A DNA stretch of 35,370 nt, taken from contig DWWQ01000018.1 in the NCBI GenBank assembly GCA_019119615.1, forward strand, positions 1 to 35,370. The letters are read 5' to 3'. How positions within the stretch are numbered: position 1 is the stretch's first letter; every line of letters begins with the position of its first letter. The notes beneath the pieces were generated by a model. That model was not told the DNA's origin, did not search any database, and was given only the letters and a program-made list of their open reading frames with translations. A program made the translations under genes and the position numbers. This DNA comes from Candidatus Alistipes stercoravium. Lineage in GTDB: Bacteria; Bacteroidota; Bacteroidia; Bacteroidales; Rikenellaceae. Shown in pieces: positions 15,657 through 23,090 of this stretch.

Positions 15657-16505
15657 CTATAATAACGTTACGGGCGGTTTGCGGCGGGCGAAGTTCCGGG
15701 CAAGTGCCGCCGCGAAAGGTGTGTCGAACCGGCGCGCACCGACCGGGCATCCCTTTACGCAGGCACAGCAGCGGATGCAGCGCTCCGGATCGGTGTGCAG
15801 TTCGTCGCCGCGGGCAATGGCATCGGTGGGGCATGCCGCGGCGCAGCGCCCGCAATGCGTGCAGAGCGCCTCATCTCCCGCAGGAAGCAGTACGACTGGG
15901 TGTTTTTTCTGCCGTCGGCGGTAGGCGAACACGAAGCCGATAAAACGCAGCAGCGGGATGAGCGGCGTTGCGGGATCCTTGAGGCGGGCGGCCTCCACCG
16001 GAACGGCTCCTTCCTGCACGAGCTTGCGCCGGATGGCGTGTCCGAAGGCTTCGGCCGCGGCAAGGTCCTCCGCGTCGGGACGTCCCGCGGCGATCGGCGT
16101 ACGCTCGGAACTGTACGAGTGTTCCCCGACGAATGCCGCAGCCGCCACCGGAACGAATCCCCGCTCCCGGACGAAGGCGGCCAGCTCGGATGCGGCCTTC
16201 TCGAAGGCCCGGTTGCCATAGACGGCGACGATGACGGCCGGAGTCCGGTCTCCGCGGATTCCGGCGAGGCGTTTCAGGGCGGGCGGCGGGACGTGTCCGC
16301 CGTATACCGGGACGGCGAAGAGGGCGACCTCCCGCTCCGACAACATTTCTGCCGGCGCTGCGGTATGGGTCAGGTCGTGGATGCGGATCGGGATTTCGGG
16401 CATCGTACTTTCCGGGCAGGCCAGGCCGCGGGTTATGGATTCGGCGGTTTTCCGGGAGGTTCCCGTGGGGGAGAAACAGTAGGTGCGGATGCAGTCGGGA
16501 GTCAT
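15657..16505 (-). CDS. Flavodoxin/4Fe-4S ferredoxin fusion (EFR1 type)
   Basis: A 282-residue fusion. The N-terminal flavodoxin-like domain starts TYCFSPTGTSRKTAESI, the phosphate-binding loop of flavodoxins, and includes VALFAVPVYGGHVPPPAL and VIVAVYGNRAFEKA. The C-terminal ferredoxin domain has two 4Fe-4S motifs: Cys215, 218, 221 and 225 in CTHCGRCAAACPTD, and Cys243, 246, 249 and 253 in the segment CIRCCACVKGCPVG. This is the EFR1-like family of cytoplasmic electron carriers; partners are unknown. ATG 16505 matches the domain start. It diverges from the nitroreductase-like lipoprotein. Confidence 0.9.
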   Translation of the reverse strand: MTPDCIRTYCFSPTGTSRKTAESITRGLACPESTMPEIPIRIHDLTHTAAPAEMLSEREVALFAVPVYGGHVPPPALKRLAGIRGDRTPAVIVAVYGNRAFEKAASELAAFVRERGFVPVAAAAFVGEHSYSSERTPIAAGRPDAEDLAAAEAFGHAIRRKLVQEGAVPVEAARLKDPATPLIPLLRFIGFVFAYRRRQKKHPVVLLPAGDEALCTHCGRCAAACPTDAIARGDELHTDPERCIRCCACVKGCPVGARRFDTPFAAALARNFARRKPPVTLL

Positions 16506-16530
16506 GACGGTCGGTCGGATTTGCGTGAAG

Positions 16531-16538
16531 CAAAAATA
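16531..16538 (-). promoter_or_regulatory. Possible -7 box of the flavodoxin/ferredoxin gene
   Basis: Minus-strand TATTTTTG lies 25 nt before ATG 16505. The -33 is not obvious. Confidence 0.4.
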
Positions 16539-16601
16539 CGAAAAAATCGGTTTTGCATGCACCGGATCGTGCCGCGGAACACGGAATTCGTAAAAAAATC
16601 C

Positions 16602-16609
16602 TATCTTTG
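16602..16609 (+). promoter_or_regulatory. -7 box of the nitroreductase-like lipoprotein
   Basis: TATCTTTG lies 26 nt before ATG 16636, with a weak -33 region. Confidence 0.55.
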
Positions 16610-16635
16610 TAGAAACCGTTAAATGCTGAAATCGT

Positions 16636-17325
16636 ATGAATCTGAAATTTTTAGCCTGCACGGCGCTGCTGTTTGCCGCCTGCGGAGGCCCTGGGCAAGA
16701 AGAAAAAGAGGATGCGGAGACGACCGGGCCCCGCACCGAAGTGTCCCATGGTGAGCGTATTGCGCTGCTTCCCGTAGCAGAGCAGGGCGGCCTGACCATT
16801 AATGAATCCCTGCAAAACCGCCGCTCGTGGCGGGAATACAACCCCGGCACACTGTCGCTCGAGGAGCTTTCGGGCGTACTGTGGGCCGCCGCGGGCGAGA
16901 ACCGTCCGTCGGAAGGACGCCTGACGGCTCCGTCGGCGCTGGCGCTCTATCCCGTCCGGGTCTATGCCGTCTTTGCCGAAGGGGCTTACCTTTACGACGC
17001 AAAGGCGCATGCCCTGACGCGTGTGGCGGAGGGCGACCTGCGCAAGCTCTCGGGAGCCCAGGAGTTCGTCTTCTCGGCGCCGCTGAACCTGGCCTATGTC
17101 GCCGATCTTTCGGTGTATGAGGGGCGCGGGATTCCCGCCGACAGGGTTCGCTACCTCTGTGGACAGGATGCCGCGGGTTATGCCGAGAACGTAAACCTCT
17201 ACACTGCGGGGCACGGCCTGCGTTCGATTACGCGGGGCAGTGCACCCGAGGCGGAGCTGCTCGCGGCCCTCGGGCTGGATGCCGACCGCTGTTTCCTGGC
17301 GCTGGTGCAGACCGTCGGACGCTGA
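16636..17325 (+). CDS. SagB/nitroreductase-family lipoprotein
   Basis: A 229-residue protein with a lipoprotein signal (MNLKFLACTALLFAAC, lipobox FAAC) followed by an acidic linker and a nitroreductase-fold domain. FMN-type motifs are NRRSWREYNPGTLSLEELSGVLWAA (near residues 60-84), TAPSALALYPVRVY and, at the C terminus, AGYAENVNLYTAGHGLRSITRGS then LLAALGLDADRCFLALVQTVG. The pattern is that of SagB-type oxidoreductases, but the domain is predicted to be exported, which is unusual for a flavoenzyme. Substrate is unknown. The hairpin at 17358-17383 may end the transcript. Confidence 0.87.
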   Translation: MNLKFLACTALLFAACGGPGQEEKEDAETTGPRTEVSHGERIALLPVAEQGGLTINESLQNRRSWREYNPGTLSLEELSGVLWAAAGENRPSEGRLTAPSALALYPVRVYAVFAEGAYLYDAKAHALTRVAEGDLRKLSGAQEFVFSAPLNLAYVADLSVYEGRGIPADRVRYLCGQDAAGYAENVNLYTAGHGLRSITRGSAPEAELLAALGLDADRCFLALVQTVGR

Positions 17326-17341
17326 TATCGCGTAAGAATTC

Positions 17342-17404
17342 CTATTTTTCGGAACGTCCCGGGGCCGGTTCGCCGGCCTCGGGCGTTTCTGCGAAATAGC
17401 GCCA
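17342..17404 (-). pseudogene. Detached 3' end of the NUDIX gene
   Basis: Read on the minus strand this segment encodes WRYFAETPEAGEPAPGRSEK followed by TAG. The first 16 residues equal the end of the NUDIX protein at 19763-20362, which instead continues PKEKMIR. The fragment has no start and no rest of the domain. It is best read as the original C-terminal tail, left behind when the 17405-19785 module was inserted. Confidence 0.75.
17356..17404. repeat. 49-bp direct repeat, left copy
   Basis: Identical base for base with 19786-19834; the sequences diverge on both sides. Inside it, 17358-17383 forms an 11-bp hairpin (one G-T pair) with a TTCG loop, CCCGGGGCCGG with CCGGCCTCGGG. Confidence 0.9.
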
Positions 17405-17451
17405 ATTAGTCAAGCCGGCATTTCTAAATGAAAACAGCCCGTCTGATTTTA

Positions 17452-17482
17452 TTGGGGGAAAGTAAACTTTTTCATATCTTTG
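17452..17482 (+). promoter_or_regulatory. Promoter of the two-gene module
   Basis: TTG (17452-17454), 20 nt, TATCTTTG (17475-17482): one of the best promoters in the window. It implies a leader of about 270 nt before ATG 17759. Confidence 0.7.
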
Positions 17483-17758
17483 CTTGGCCGGTTTGTCGGC
17501 ATACATATTTCTGATGAAAGTGTTTCGCTTTTATCCTTGGATGGAAATCTGGTAAATTTCAACGAGTCAAGGAAAGCAGTAACACTCATTTCTTGTATTG
17601 GTATGTGTCGTATTCTCGCCCCATACAGTACAAGTGTGGGGTATTGTTTATTTGACTCAAGGCTTACCAGAGCCTCCATCCGGATAAACGAACGGCTCCA
17701 CACTTTTTTTATGCATCCGCTTTTTTGGAGACCGGGAAGCAAATAAAATTCAACAGCC
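17483..17758 (+). promoter_or_regulatory. Long 5' leader with hairpins
   Basis: This gene-free part of the 17326-17758 gap has low GC. CCCCATAC (17619-17626) can pair with GTGTGGGG (17634-17641), and AGGCT (17660-17664) with AGCCT (17671-17675). No known riboswitch is recognised. An 88-codon frame from a TTG overlaps the promoter and is not believed. Confidence 0.35.
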
Positions 17759-18724
17759 ATGAAAAAACTGTTTCTATTGATGTTTGCTGGGATGGCAGGG
17801 ATCTGGAGTGCATCGGCGCAGGACATTATTGTGAAAAAGAACGGTGAGGAACTCCAGGTGAAGGTCGAAGAGGTCGGTGAACAATCGGTCCGTTATCGGA
17901 AATTTTCCAATCTTGGAGGTCCTATTTACTCCATTTCCCGCGATGAGATCTTTATTATTCGTTACGAGTCGGGCGATAGGGATGTGATATCTTCGCTTGA
18001 AACTCCCGCCTCCGAATCCGCTGATACTCCGGTTTTCCCGACGCGCGTAGATGTCGAACGCGCCGTAGTCATGGCAAAAGAGGCCGAGCGGAAAAAGATG
18101 ACCGAGTTCGGACTGCAGGCGGAGATTGGCTTGAGTTTTTGGTCGTTCAAATCCTATTTCGAAGATGGGTTGTCACAATACGGGGATGTCGCGCGTTATA
18201 CCAATAATCCCCAGATGCGGTTTGCCGTATCGGCCTTTGTTGAACATTTCTTCAAAAAAACGGGCGAGGGTCATGTCGGTGCCGGAATCGGTTACATGCA
18301 TGATGCGAGCTGGACAAGCATTGTTGCGAAGGACGGCAACGGCAGTTTTGATTTTCGGATGAAGTATGATGCCTTGTTTGCTTCCGTATATTATGGATGG
18401 CGGCCCGTCCGCAACGGATTCTACCTGCAGGGCGGATTCCGGTTTGCCTATGTGGTGAGTCTGCAGGGCAAGATCGGCGTTGAAGGGTCGTATTTTGAGT
18501 CGGCATGGGGACAGATTATGGGGGACGATTTTGAGCGGGATGCCTGGATCAAGTCCGGAAGTGATATCACGCGGTCGTTTATTGTTTGCCCGTATCTTGA
18601 TGCGGGCTATTCGTTCGGACATGTTGATCTTGGACTGCAGTACCAGTTTGCGGTAGCATCTCCCAACAAGGAGGCCGGAAACAAACCTTCGTCATTGGGT
18701 TTCACGCTTAAATATCGCTTTTAG
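17759..18724 (+). CDS. Outer-membrane barrel with N-terminal signal-linked domain
   Basis: A 321-residue exported protein (signal peptide cut near ASAQ). Residues about 21-75 form a small beta-rich domain: DIIVKKNGEELQVKVEEVG, QSVRYRKFSNLGGPIYSISR, DEIFIIRYESGDRD. This type is common at the N terminus of Bacteroidota secreted proteins. A charged helix (VERAVVMAKEAERKKMTEFG) leads to about 200 residues of alternating strands that end LGFTLKYRF, an outer-membrane barrel with terminal Phe. The substrate or role is unknown. The next gene starts 2 nt after its stop and repeats the N-terminal domain, so the pair is co-transcribed. GC is lower than in neighbours. Confidence 0.85.
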   Translation: MKKLFLLMFAGMAGIWSASAQDIIVKKNGEELQVKVEEVGEQSVRYRKFSNLGGPIYSISRDEIFIIRYESGDRDVISSLETPASESADTPVFPTRVDVERAVVMAKEAERKKMTEFGLQAEIGLSFWSFKSYFEDGLSQYGDVARYTNNPQMRFAVSAFVEHFFKKTGEGHVGAGIGYMHDASWTSIVAKDGNGSFDFRMKYDALFASVYYGWRPVRNGFYLQGGFRFAYVVSLQGKIGVEGSYFESAWGQIMGDDFERDAWIKSGSDITRSFIVCPYLDAGYSFGHVDLGLQYQFAVASPNKEAGNKPSSLGFTLKYRF

Positions 18725-18726
18725 CC

Positions 18727-19674
18727 ATGAAACATATTGGGACGATGCTCATTGCGCTCTTGTGGTATTCGGGTGCCTGGGCTCAGGATCTGATCCTGCT
18801 GCGCAATGCCGAAGAGATTCGTGCCGAAGTCCGGGAGATTACCGATACGCATGTTCTGTATCGGTTGTGGAACGGGTCGGAGGAGGTACTCTCTTTGCCG
18901 CGGAACGAAATATTTTCGATAACATACCGTAATGGAGAGAAGGATCTGTTTATGGAGGATCCCGCACCAACAGCCATTGAAGAGTATCCGTGGCCTGAAG
19001 TGTCGAAAACCTATCGCCCGGGTGATCTGTTTGACGAGAACGGTGTCCGGGGACTGGTCATTTCGGTAACCGACGGAGGGCGGCATGGATTGATCCTTTC
19101 GCTCGATCAGAAGGAATTGCCATGGGTTGGTGAAGAAAACAGGCAGGCGCTTGCAGGAACGGAGAAACTTGCATCGGGATGGAAAATCCGCTATGTCTAT
19201 TATGGAGGCGTTGAACTGGGTGTAGCCGATCGTTCGGATGGCTGGCGGAACCGAGTTCGCTTGTTTGAAGTCTTGGCCTCGACGGGTTTTTCGCTTTCCG
19301 ATTTCCCGGCGTTCGAGTGGTGCGAGGCTCGGGGTTCGGGTTGGTATCTCCCGGCTTTGGACGAGTTGAAGGGATTGTGGACTCTGATCGGAGGTGCTGA
19401 AGAAGATGGAAAGTTTAGTTTGGGGGATTACGAAGCAGCGAGAAAACGCTTCAATGCCTATATGACACAATATGGCGGGGATCCGTATCCGCGTTTGCCC
19501 TCGTTCCGTTTCTGGTCATCTACCGAAAAGGATGCCGGACGGGCCTATGGATGTGATGTGGGTTGCTCTCCGGATATTGTCTGGCGCGCCTATCGAAAGC
19601 CGTACGGAGAGATTCTGGACGAAGGAGGAGGCAAGGCTTCGGAGTGGAGCGTTCGTGCCGTTCACAAGTTCTGA
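18727..19674 (+). CDS. Secreted protein with DUF1566/Fib_succ_major-like domain
   Basis: A 315-residue exported protein (signal cut near AWAQ). Its first domain (about 20-75, DLILLRNAEEIRAEVREIT then VLYRLWNGSEEVLSLPRNEIFSITYRNGEKD) is a diverged copy of that in the preceding gene. The second domain is of the DUF1566 / Fib_succ_major type: YRPGDLFDENGVRGLVISV, GGRHGLILSLD, FEWCEARGSGWYLPALDELKGLW, FRFWSSTEKDAGRAYGCDV and the final WSVRAVHKF. Such domains are found in many cell-surface proteins of Bacteroidota; ligand unknown. It ends about 110 nt before the right 49-bp repeat. Confidence 0.85.
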   Translation: MKHIGTMLIALLWYSGAWAQDLILLRNAEEIRAEVREITDTHVLYRLWNGSEEVLSLPRNEIFSITYRNGEKDLFMEDPAPTAIEEYPWPEVSKTYRPGDLFDENGVRGLVISVTDGGRHGLILSLDQKELPWVGEENRQALAGTEKLASGWKIRYVYYGGVELGVADRSDGWRNRVRLFEVLASTGFSLSDFPAFEWCEARGSGWYLPALDELKGLWTLIGGAEEDGKFSLGDYEAARKRFNAYMTQYGGDPYPRLPSFRFWSSTEKDAGRAYGCDVGCSPDIVWRAYRKPYGEILDEGGGKASEWSVRAVHKF

Positions 19675-19762
19675 CCGGAAGCAAGATACCCGGAGGTCCC
19701 GGCATCTTTCCTTGTTCGGCTCTGATCAATGCGGAGGTCCGTCTGTCGTTACGGCGGGAATC

Positions 19763-20362
19763 TTATCGAATCATCTTTTCCTTAGGTCCCGGGGCCGGTT
19801 CGCCGGCCTCGGGCGTTTCTGCGAAATAGCGCCACAGGGGTGCCGCCATCAGTGCCTGCCGGATGCGGTCCGTGCGGAGCAGTTCGAGCACCTCGCTGCG
19901 GGAGAAGAGGTGTACGCGGATATCCTCCGTGGCATCGAGCTGCTGGTCTCCGAGCCGTTCGACGCCCGTGGCGAGGAAGCAGTGCGTGAGGTTGTTCTGC
20001 GTCGCGGGGTTGGCCGAGATGCTGGTCAGCAGGCGCCATTCGCCGCCTCCGTAGCCGGTCTCTTCGCGCAGTTCGCGCCGGGCCGCGTCGAGCAGCGACG
20101 CATCCGACGGCTCCACCACGCCGGCCGGAATCTCGTAGGAGGTTTCGCCGAGGCCGTGGCGGTACTGGTCGATCATGACGAACCTCCCTTCGCGGTCGAT
20201 GGCCGTAATATTGACCCATTCGGGATATTCGAAAACGTAATAGTCGGGAATCGTGCGTCCGTCGGGCAGTGCAAGGCTCTCGTGGCGTACGGTAAACCAC
20301 GGTTTGCGGGCGAGGTATTCGCTGTGCAGAACCTGCCATTTGCGGTTTTTGGGATTTTCCAT
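19763..20362 (-). CDS. NUDIX hydrolase, ADP-ribose pyrophosphatase-like, altered C terminus
   Basis: A 199-residue protein with a NUDIX box at about 81-104: AGVVEPSDASLLDAARRELREETGYGG, including REL-EE-G. DQYRHGLGETSYEIPAG before it is typical of ADP-ribose pyrophosphatases, so hydrolysis of ADP-sugars is likely. The body is intact. The last residues after EPAPG are PKEKMIR, encoded by sequence inside the foreign module; a second copy of the end with RSEK and TAG lies at 17342-17404. The start at 20362 has a TACTTTTG box 24 nt upstream. It diverges from the cysteine desulfidase-like gene. Confidence 0.9.
   Translation of the reverse strand: MENPKNRKWQVLHSEYLARKPWFTVRHESLALPDGRTIPDYYVFEYPEWVNITAIDREGRFVMIDQYRHGLGETSYEIPAGVVEPSDASLLDAARRELREETGYGGGEWRLLTSISANPATQNNLTHCFLATGVERLGDQQLDATEDIRVHLFSRSEVLELLRTDRIRQALMAAPLWRYFAETPEAGEPAPGPKEKMIR
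19786..19834. repeat. 49-bp direct repeat, right copy
   Basis: Exact copy of 17356-17404, here inside the 3' part of the NUDIX coding region. It holds the same TTCG hairpin (19788-19813). Confidence 0.9.
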
Positions 20363-20385
20363 CGTCGATACAGCATGTAATGAGG

Positions 20386-20413
20386 CAAAAGTAGCGAAAT
20401 TTTGCTATCTTTG
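20386..20413. promoter_or_regulatory. Divergent promoters of NUDIX and cyuA-like genes
   Basis: Minus-strand TACTTTTG (20386-20393) faces the NUDIX gene. Plus-strand TATCTTTG (20406-20413) lies 23 nt before ATG 20437. The boxes are 12 nt apart, so the polymerase sites overlap. Confidence 0.55.
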
Positions 20414-20436
20414 TTTCCCGAAAAATCAGCCTGCCT

Positions 20437-21735
20437 ATGGAACCCCGAATGATAGATCAGAAAGAGCGTGCACGGATCATCGCACTGATCCGGCGCGAGG
20501 TTGTCCCCGCCATCGGCTGTACCGAGCCGATCGCCGTGGCCTTGTGTGTGGCGCGTGCCGCTGAGACGTTGGGCTGTCGCCCCGAGACGATTGCGGTGCG
20601 GTTGAGCGCCAACATCCTCAAGAATGCCATGGGGGTCGGCATCCCCGGAACGGGTATGATCGGACTGCCGATAGCCGTAGCGCTCGGCGCCCTGATCGGC
20701 CGTTCGGAGTACCAGCTCGAGGTCCTGCGCGACGTAACGCCCGAAGCTGTGGAGGAGGGACGCCGCTATATCGACGAAAAGCGGATTTCGATTTCGCTGA
20801 AGGAGGCGATCGAGGAGAAACTCTATATCGAGGTGGAGGCTGCGGCCGCAGGACATCGCGCCGTGGCGGTCATTGCCGGCGGCCATACGCGCTTTGTTTA
20901 CGTTGAGCGCGACGGCGAAGTGCTGCTCGATCTGCGGAGTCCTTCGGCCGATGAGGGAGAGGAGGGCGAAGTGCCTCTGACGCTGCGCCGTGTCTGGGAT
21001 TTCGCCCTGACGGCGCCTCTGGACGAGATCCGCTTCATCCTCGAGACGAGCCGGCTGAACAAGGCGGCCGCCGAGCAGGCCTTTGCCGGAGATTTCGGCC
21101 ATTGCGTGGGCCGCACGCTGCGTTGCGACCGCGAACGGAAGATCATGGGCGACAGTATCTTTACGCGGGTGCTCTCCTATACCTCCGCAGCGTGCGACGC
21201 CCGCATGGCGGGGGCGATGATCCCCGTGATGAGCAACTCGGGAAGCGGCAACCAGGGTATCGCCGCGACGCTGCCCGTTACGGTCTTCGCCGAGGAGATT
21301 CACGCCACGGAGGAGCAGACGATCCGCGCGCTGATGTTGAGCCATCTGACGGTCGTCTACATCAAGCAGAGCCTCGGACGGCTCTCGGCCCTGTGCGGGT
21401 GCGTGGTGGCGGCCACGGGGTCGAGTTGCGGCGTTACCTACCTGATGGGCGGCGGCTATGCGGAGATCGCCGCGGCGGTGAAGAACATGATTGCCAACCT
21501 TACGGGCATGATCTGCGACGGTGCGAAGCCGAGTTGTGCGATGAAGCTCACGAGCGGTGTTTCGACGGCGATGCTCTCGGCGATGATGGCCATGGACGGC
21601 CATTGCGTAACGCCGGTCGAGGGTATTATCGAGGAGGATGTGGACAAGTGTATCCACAACCTTACGGCCATCGGCCGCGACGGCATGAACGAAACCGACC
21701 GCCTCGTGCTGAATATCATGACTCACAAATCCTGA
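20437..21735 (+). CDS. UPF0597/CyuA family L-cysteine desulfidase
   Basis: A 432-residue protein of the UPF0597 (YhaM/CyuA) family. Motifs are PAIGCTEPIAVAL with Cys28, LSANILKNAMGVGIPGTG, MIPVMSNSGSGNQGIAATLP, LCGCVVAATGSSCG and CDGAKPSCAMKL. The conserved cysteines are thought to hold an oxygen-sensitive 4Fe-4S cluster used to split L-cysteine to sulfide, ammonia and pyruvate. A related serine-dehydratase-like activity is possible. ATG 20437 or 20449 may be the start. The phosphatase gene follows after 2 nt. Confidence 0.92.
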   Translation: MEPRMIDQKERARIIALIRREVVPAIGCTEPIAVALCVARAAETLGCRPETIAVRLSANILKNAMGVGIPGTGMIGLPIAVALGALIGRSEYQLEVLRDVTPEAVEEGRRYIDEKRISISLKEAIEEKLYIEVEAAAAGHRAVAVIAGGHTRFVYVERDGEVLLDLRSPSADEGEEGEVPLTLRRVWDFALTAPLDEIRFILETSRLNKAAAEQAFAGDFGHCVGRTLRCDRERKIMGDSIFTRVLSYTSAACDARMAGAMIPVMSNSGSGNQGIAATLPVTVFAEEIHATEEQTIRALMLSHLTVVYIKQSLGRLSALCGCVVAATGSSCGVTYLMGGGYAEIAAAVKNMIANLTGMICDGAKPSCAMKLTSGVSTAMLSAMMAMDGHCVTPVEGIIEEDVDKCIHNLTAIGRDGMNETDRLVLNIMTHKS

Positions 21736-21737
21736 TT

Positions 21738-23009
21738 ATGAACGTCCGATCGTTGAAAACGGGACTGTCGGCTCTTGTCGTGCTGGCAGCCGGAAGCGTT
21801 GCGGCGCAGACCGCATCCGAAGAGATTGCCGCTCACCCCGAGCGCTCGGCCGGGGTCTACCACTCCTATGAATACCTCCCTTCGGAGGAGGCTCCCGTTC
21901 CGAAAGGCTACCGGCCCTTCTATATCAGTCATTACGGACGCCACGGCAGCCGTTATCACTCCTCCGGGGATCTCTATACGGCGCCGCTCGTTCCGCTGCG
22001 TGCCGCCGCGGCTGCGGATGCCCTGACACCGCTGGGCCGGGAGGTCTTGGCGAAGGGCGAGGCGCTTGCCGCCGATGCCGCAGGCCGTTACGGCGACCTG
22101 TCGCAGCGTGGGGTCGAGGAGCACCGCGCCATTGCCGAGCGCATGTTCCGATCGTGGCCCGAGGTCTTTTCCACGCGCCGCGGCCGTGAATGCCTCGTCG
22201 AGAGCCGCTCGACGCTTGTTCCGCGCTGTATCTTGAGCATGGCGGCCTTCAACGAACGGCTGAAGGAACTTAATCCGGGGATCCGGGCGACCCGTGAGTC
22301 GAGTGCCCGTTATATGGACTATCTGGCCGGCGTTCCCGCCATGGGGGAGCTGGGACCCCGCTCCCATGCCGCCGCGGACAGTGTTAAACGGGCGTGGCTG
22401 CATCCCGAACGGCTGGTTGCAAGTCTCTTCACGGAGGCGGCTCCCGAACTTGCGGATCCTCAAAAGTTCATGTACGACCTTTTCATGCTGACGTCGATCG
22501 CCCAGGATGTCTCGCGCCCCGACCTTGCCTTCTATGACGCCTTCACCTCCGAAGAGCTCAATGCCCTGTGGGCGACGCTGAATGCCTATTGCTACTATAC
22601 GATGGGGCCTTCACGCCGCTTCGGCGATCCGATCGTCGCTTCGGCGCGGCCGCTGCTCCGCAATATCGTCGAGACGGCCCGCGAGGTGATCGACGGCGAA
22701 CGGAACCTCTCGGCTTCGCTCCGTTTCGGCCATGATGTCTACCTGATCCCGCTGGCGTCGCTGCTGCAGACCTCCGTCTCCGCGGCACGGATCTCGGATG
22801 CCGATTCGATCCGCTCCTGCTGGAGCATCGAGAAGGTTTCGCCGATGGCCGCCAATATCCAGTTCATCTTCTTCCGCCATGAGCGGACGGGCGATGTCCG
22901 CGTTCGGGTGCTCTGCAACGAGCGTGATGCGCAACTTCCGATCGACGGCGGCCCCTACTATCCGTGGGAGACGTTCCGGATCTATTGCGAAGGGCTTTGC
23001 GCGGAGTAG
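21738..23009 (+). CDS. Secreted histidine acid phosphatase family protein (MINPP-like)
   Basis: A 423-residue exported enzyme (signal peptide to about VAAQ). The clade-2 histidine phosphatase motif is YISHYGRHGSRY with Arg68, His69 and Arg72. The distal acid motif is FGHDVYLIPLASLL with His332 and Asp333. The layout resembles Bacteroidota inositol-polyphosphate (phytate-type) phosphatases, but the HD instead of HAE ending leaves the substrate open. It would act in the periplasm or at the surface. It shares a unit with the desulfidase-like gene and ends at a strong terminator. Confidence 0.9.
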   Translation: MNVRSLKTGLSALVVLAAGSVAAQTASEEIAAHPERSAGVYHSYEYLPSEEAPVPKGYRPFYISHYGRHGSRYHSSGDLYTAPLVPLRAAAAADALTPLGREVLAKGEALAADAAGRYGDLSQRGVEEHRAIAERMFRSWPEVFSTRRGRECLVESRSTLVPRCILSMAAFNERLKELNPGIRATRESSARYMDYLAGVPAMGELGPRSHAAADSVKRAWLHPERLVASLFTEAAPELADPQKFMYDLFMLTSIAQDVSRPDLAFYDAFTSEELNALWATLNAYCYYTMGPSRRFGDPIVASARPLLRNIVETAREVIDGERNLSASLRFGHDVYLIPLASLLQTSVSAARISDADSIRSCWSIEKVSPMAANIQFIFFRHERTGDVRVRVLCNERDAQLPIDGGPYYPWETFRIYCEGLCAE

Positions 23010-23025
23010 GCGGCCTGGACCGAAT

Positions 23026-23067
23026 GACAGCGGCGGAGGCATTTCCGAAAATGCCTCCGCCGCTGTC
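23026..23067. terminator. Bidirectional hairpin terminator
   Basis: A perfect 19-bp stem (23026-23044 with 23049-23067) around CCGA lies between the convergent phosphatase and KDO-transferase genes. Confidence 0.9.
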
Positions 23068-23090
23068 TTATTATCTCTCCCTTAAGATTC

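Larger units (their letters stand above)
17405..19785. other. Two-gene module of lower GC flanked by 49-bp repeats
   Basis: The stretch between the two 49-bp copies carries only two co-directional secreted-protein genes, a leader and about 110 nt of tail. Base composition is visibly lower in G+C: 29 of 60 in 17761-17820 against 43 of 60 in 4381-4440. No integrase, transposase or terminal inverted repeat was found. Insertion into the end of the NUDIX gene, with a copied 3' end, explains the layout. This is inference. Confidence 0.6.

Noticed and set aside
17480..17746. 88-codon plus-strand frame starting at TTG
   Set aside because: The start is inside the TATCTTTG box, so it could not be translated from that promoter; composition is that of a leader.
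17449..17826. 125-codon minus-strand frame in the module leader
   Set aside because: It overlaps the module promoter and the signal peptide of the next gene, and nothing in it resembles a protein family.
17405..19785. Insertion sequence or integron cassette
   Set aside because: No transposase, integrase, attC-like end or terminal inverted repeats were found, so only a neutral module name is used.
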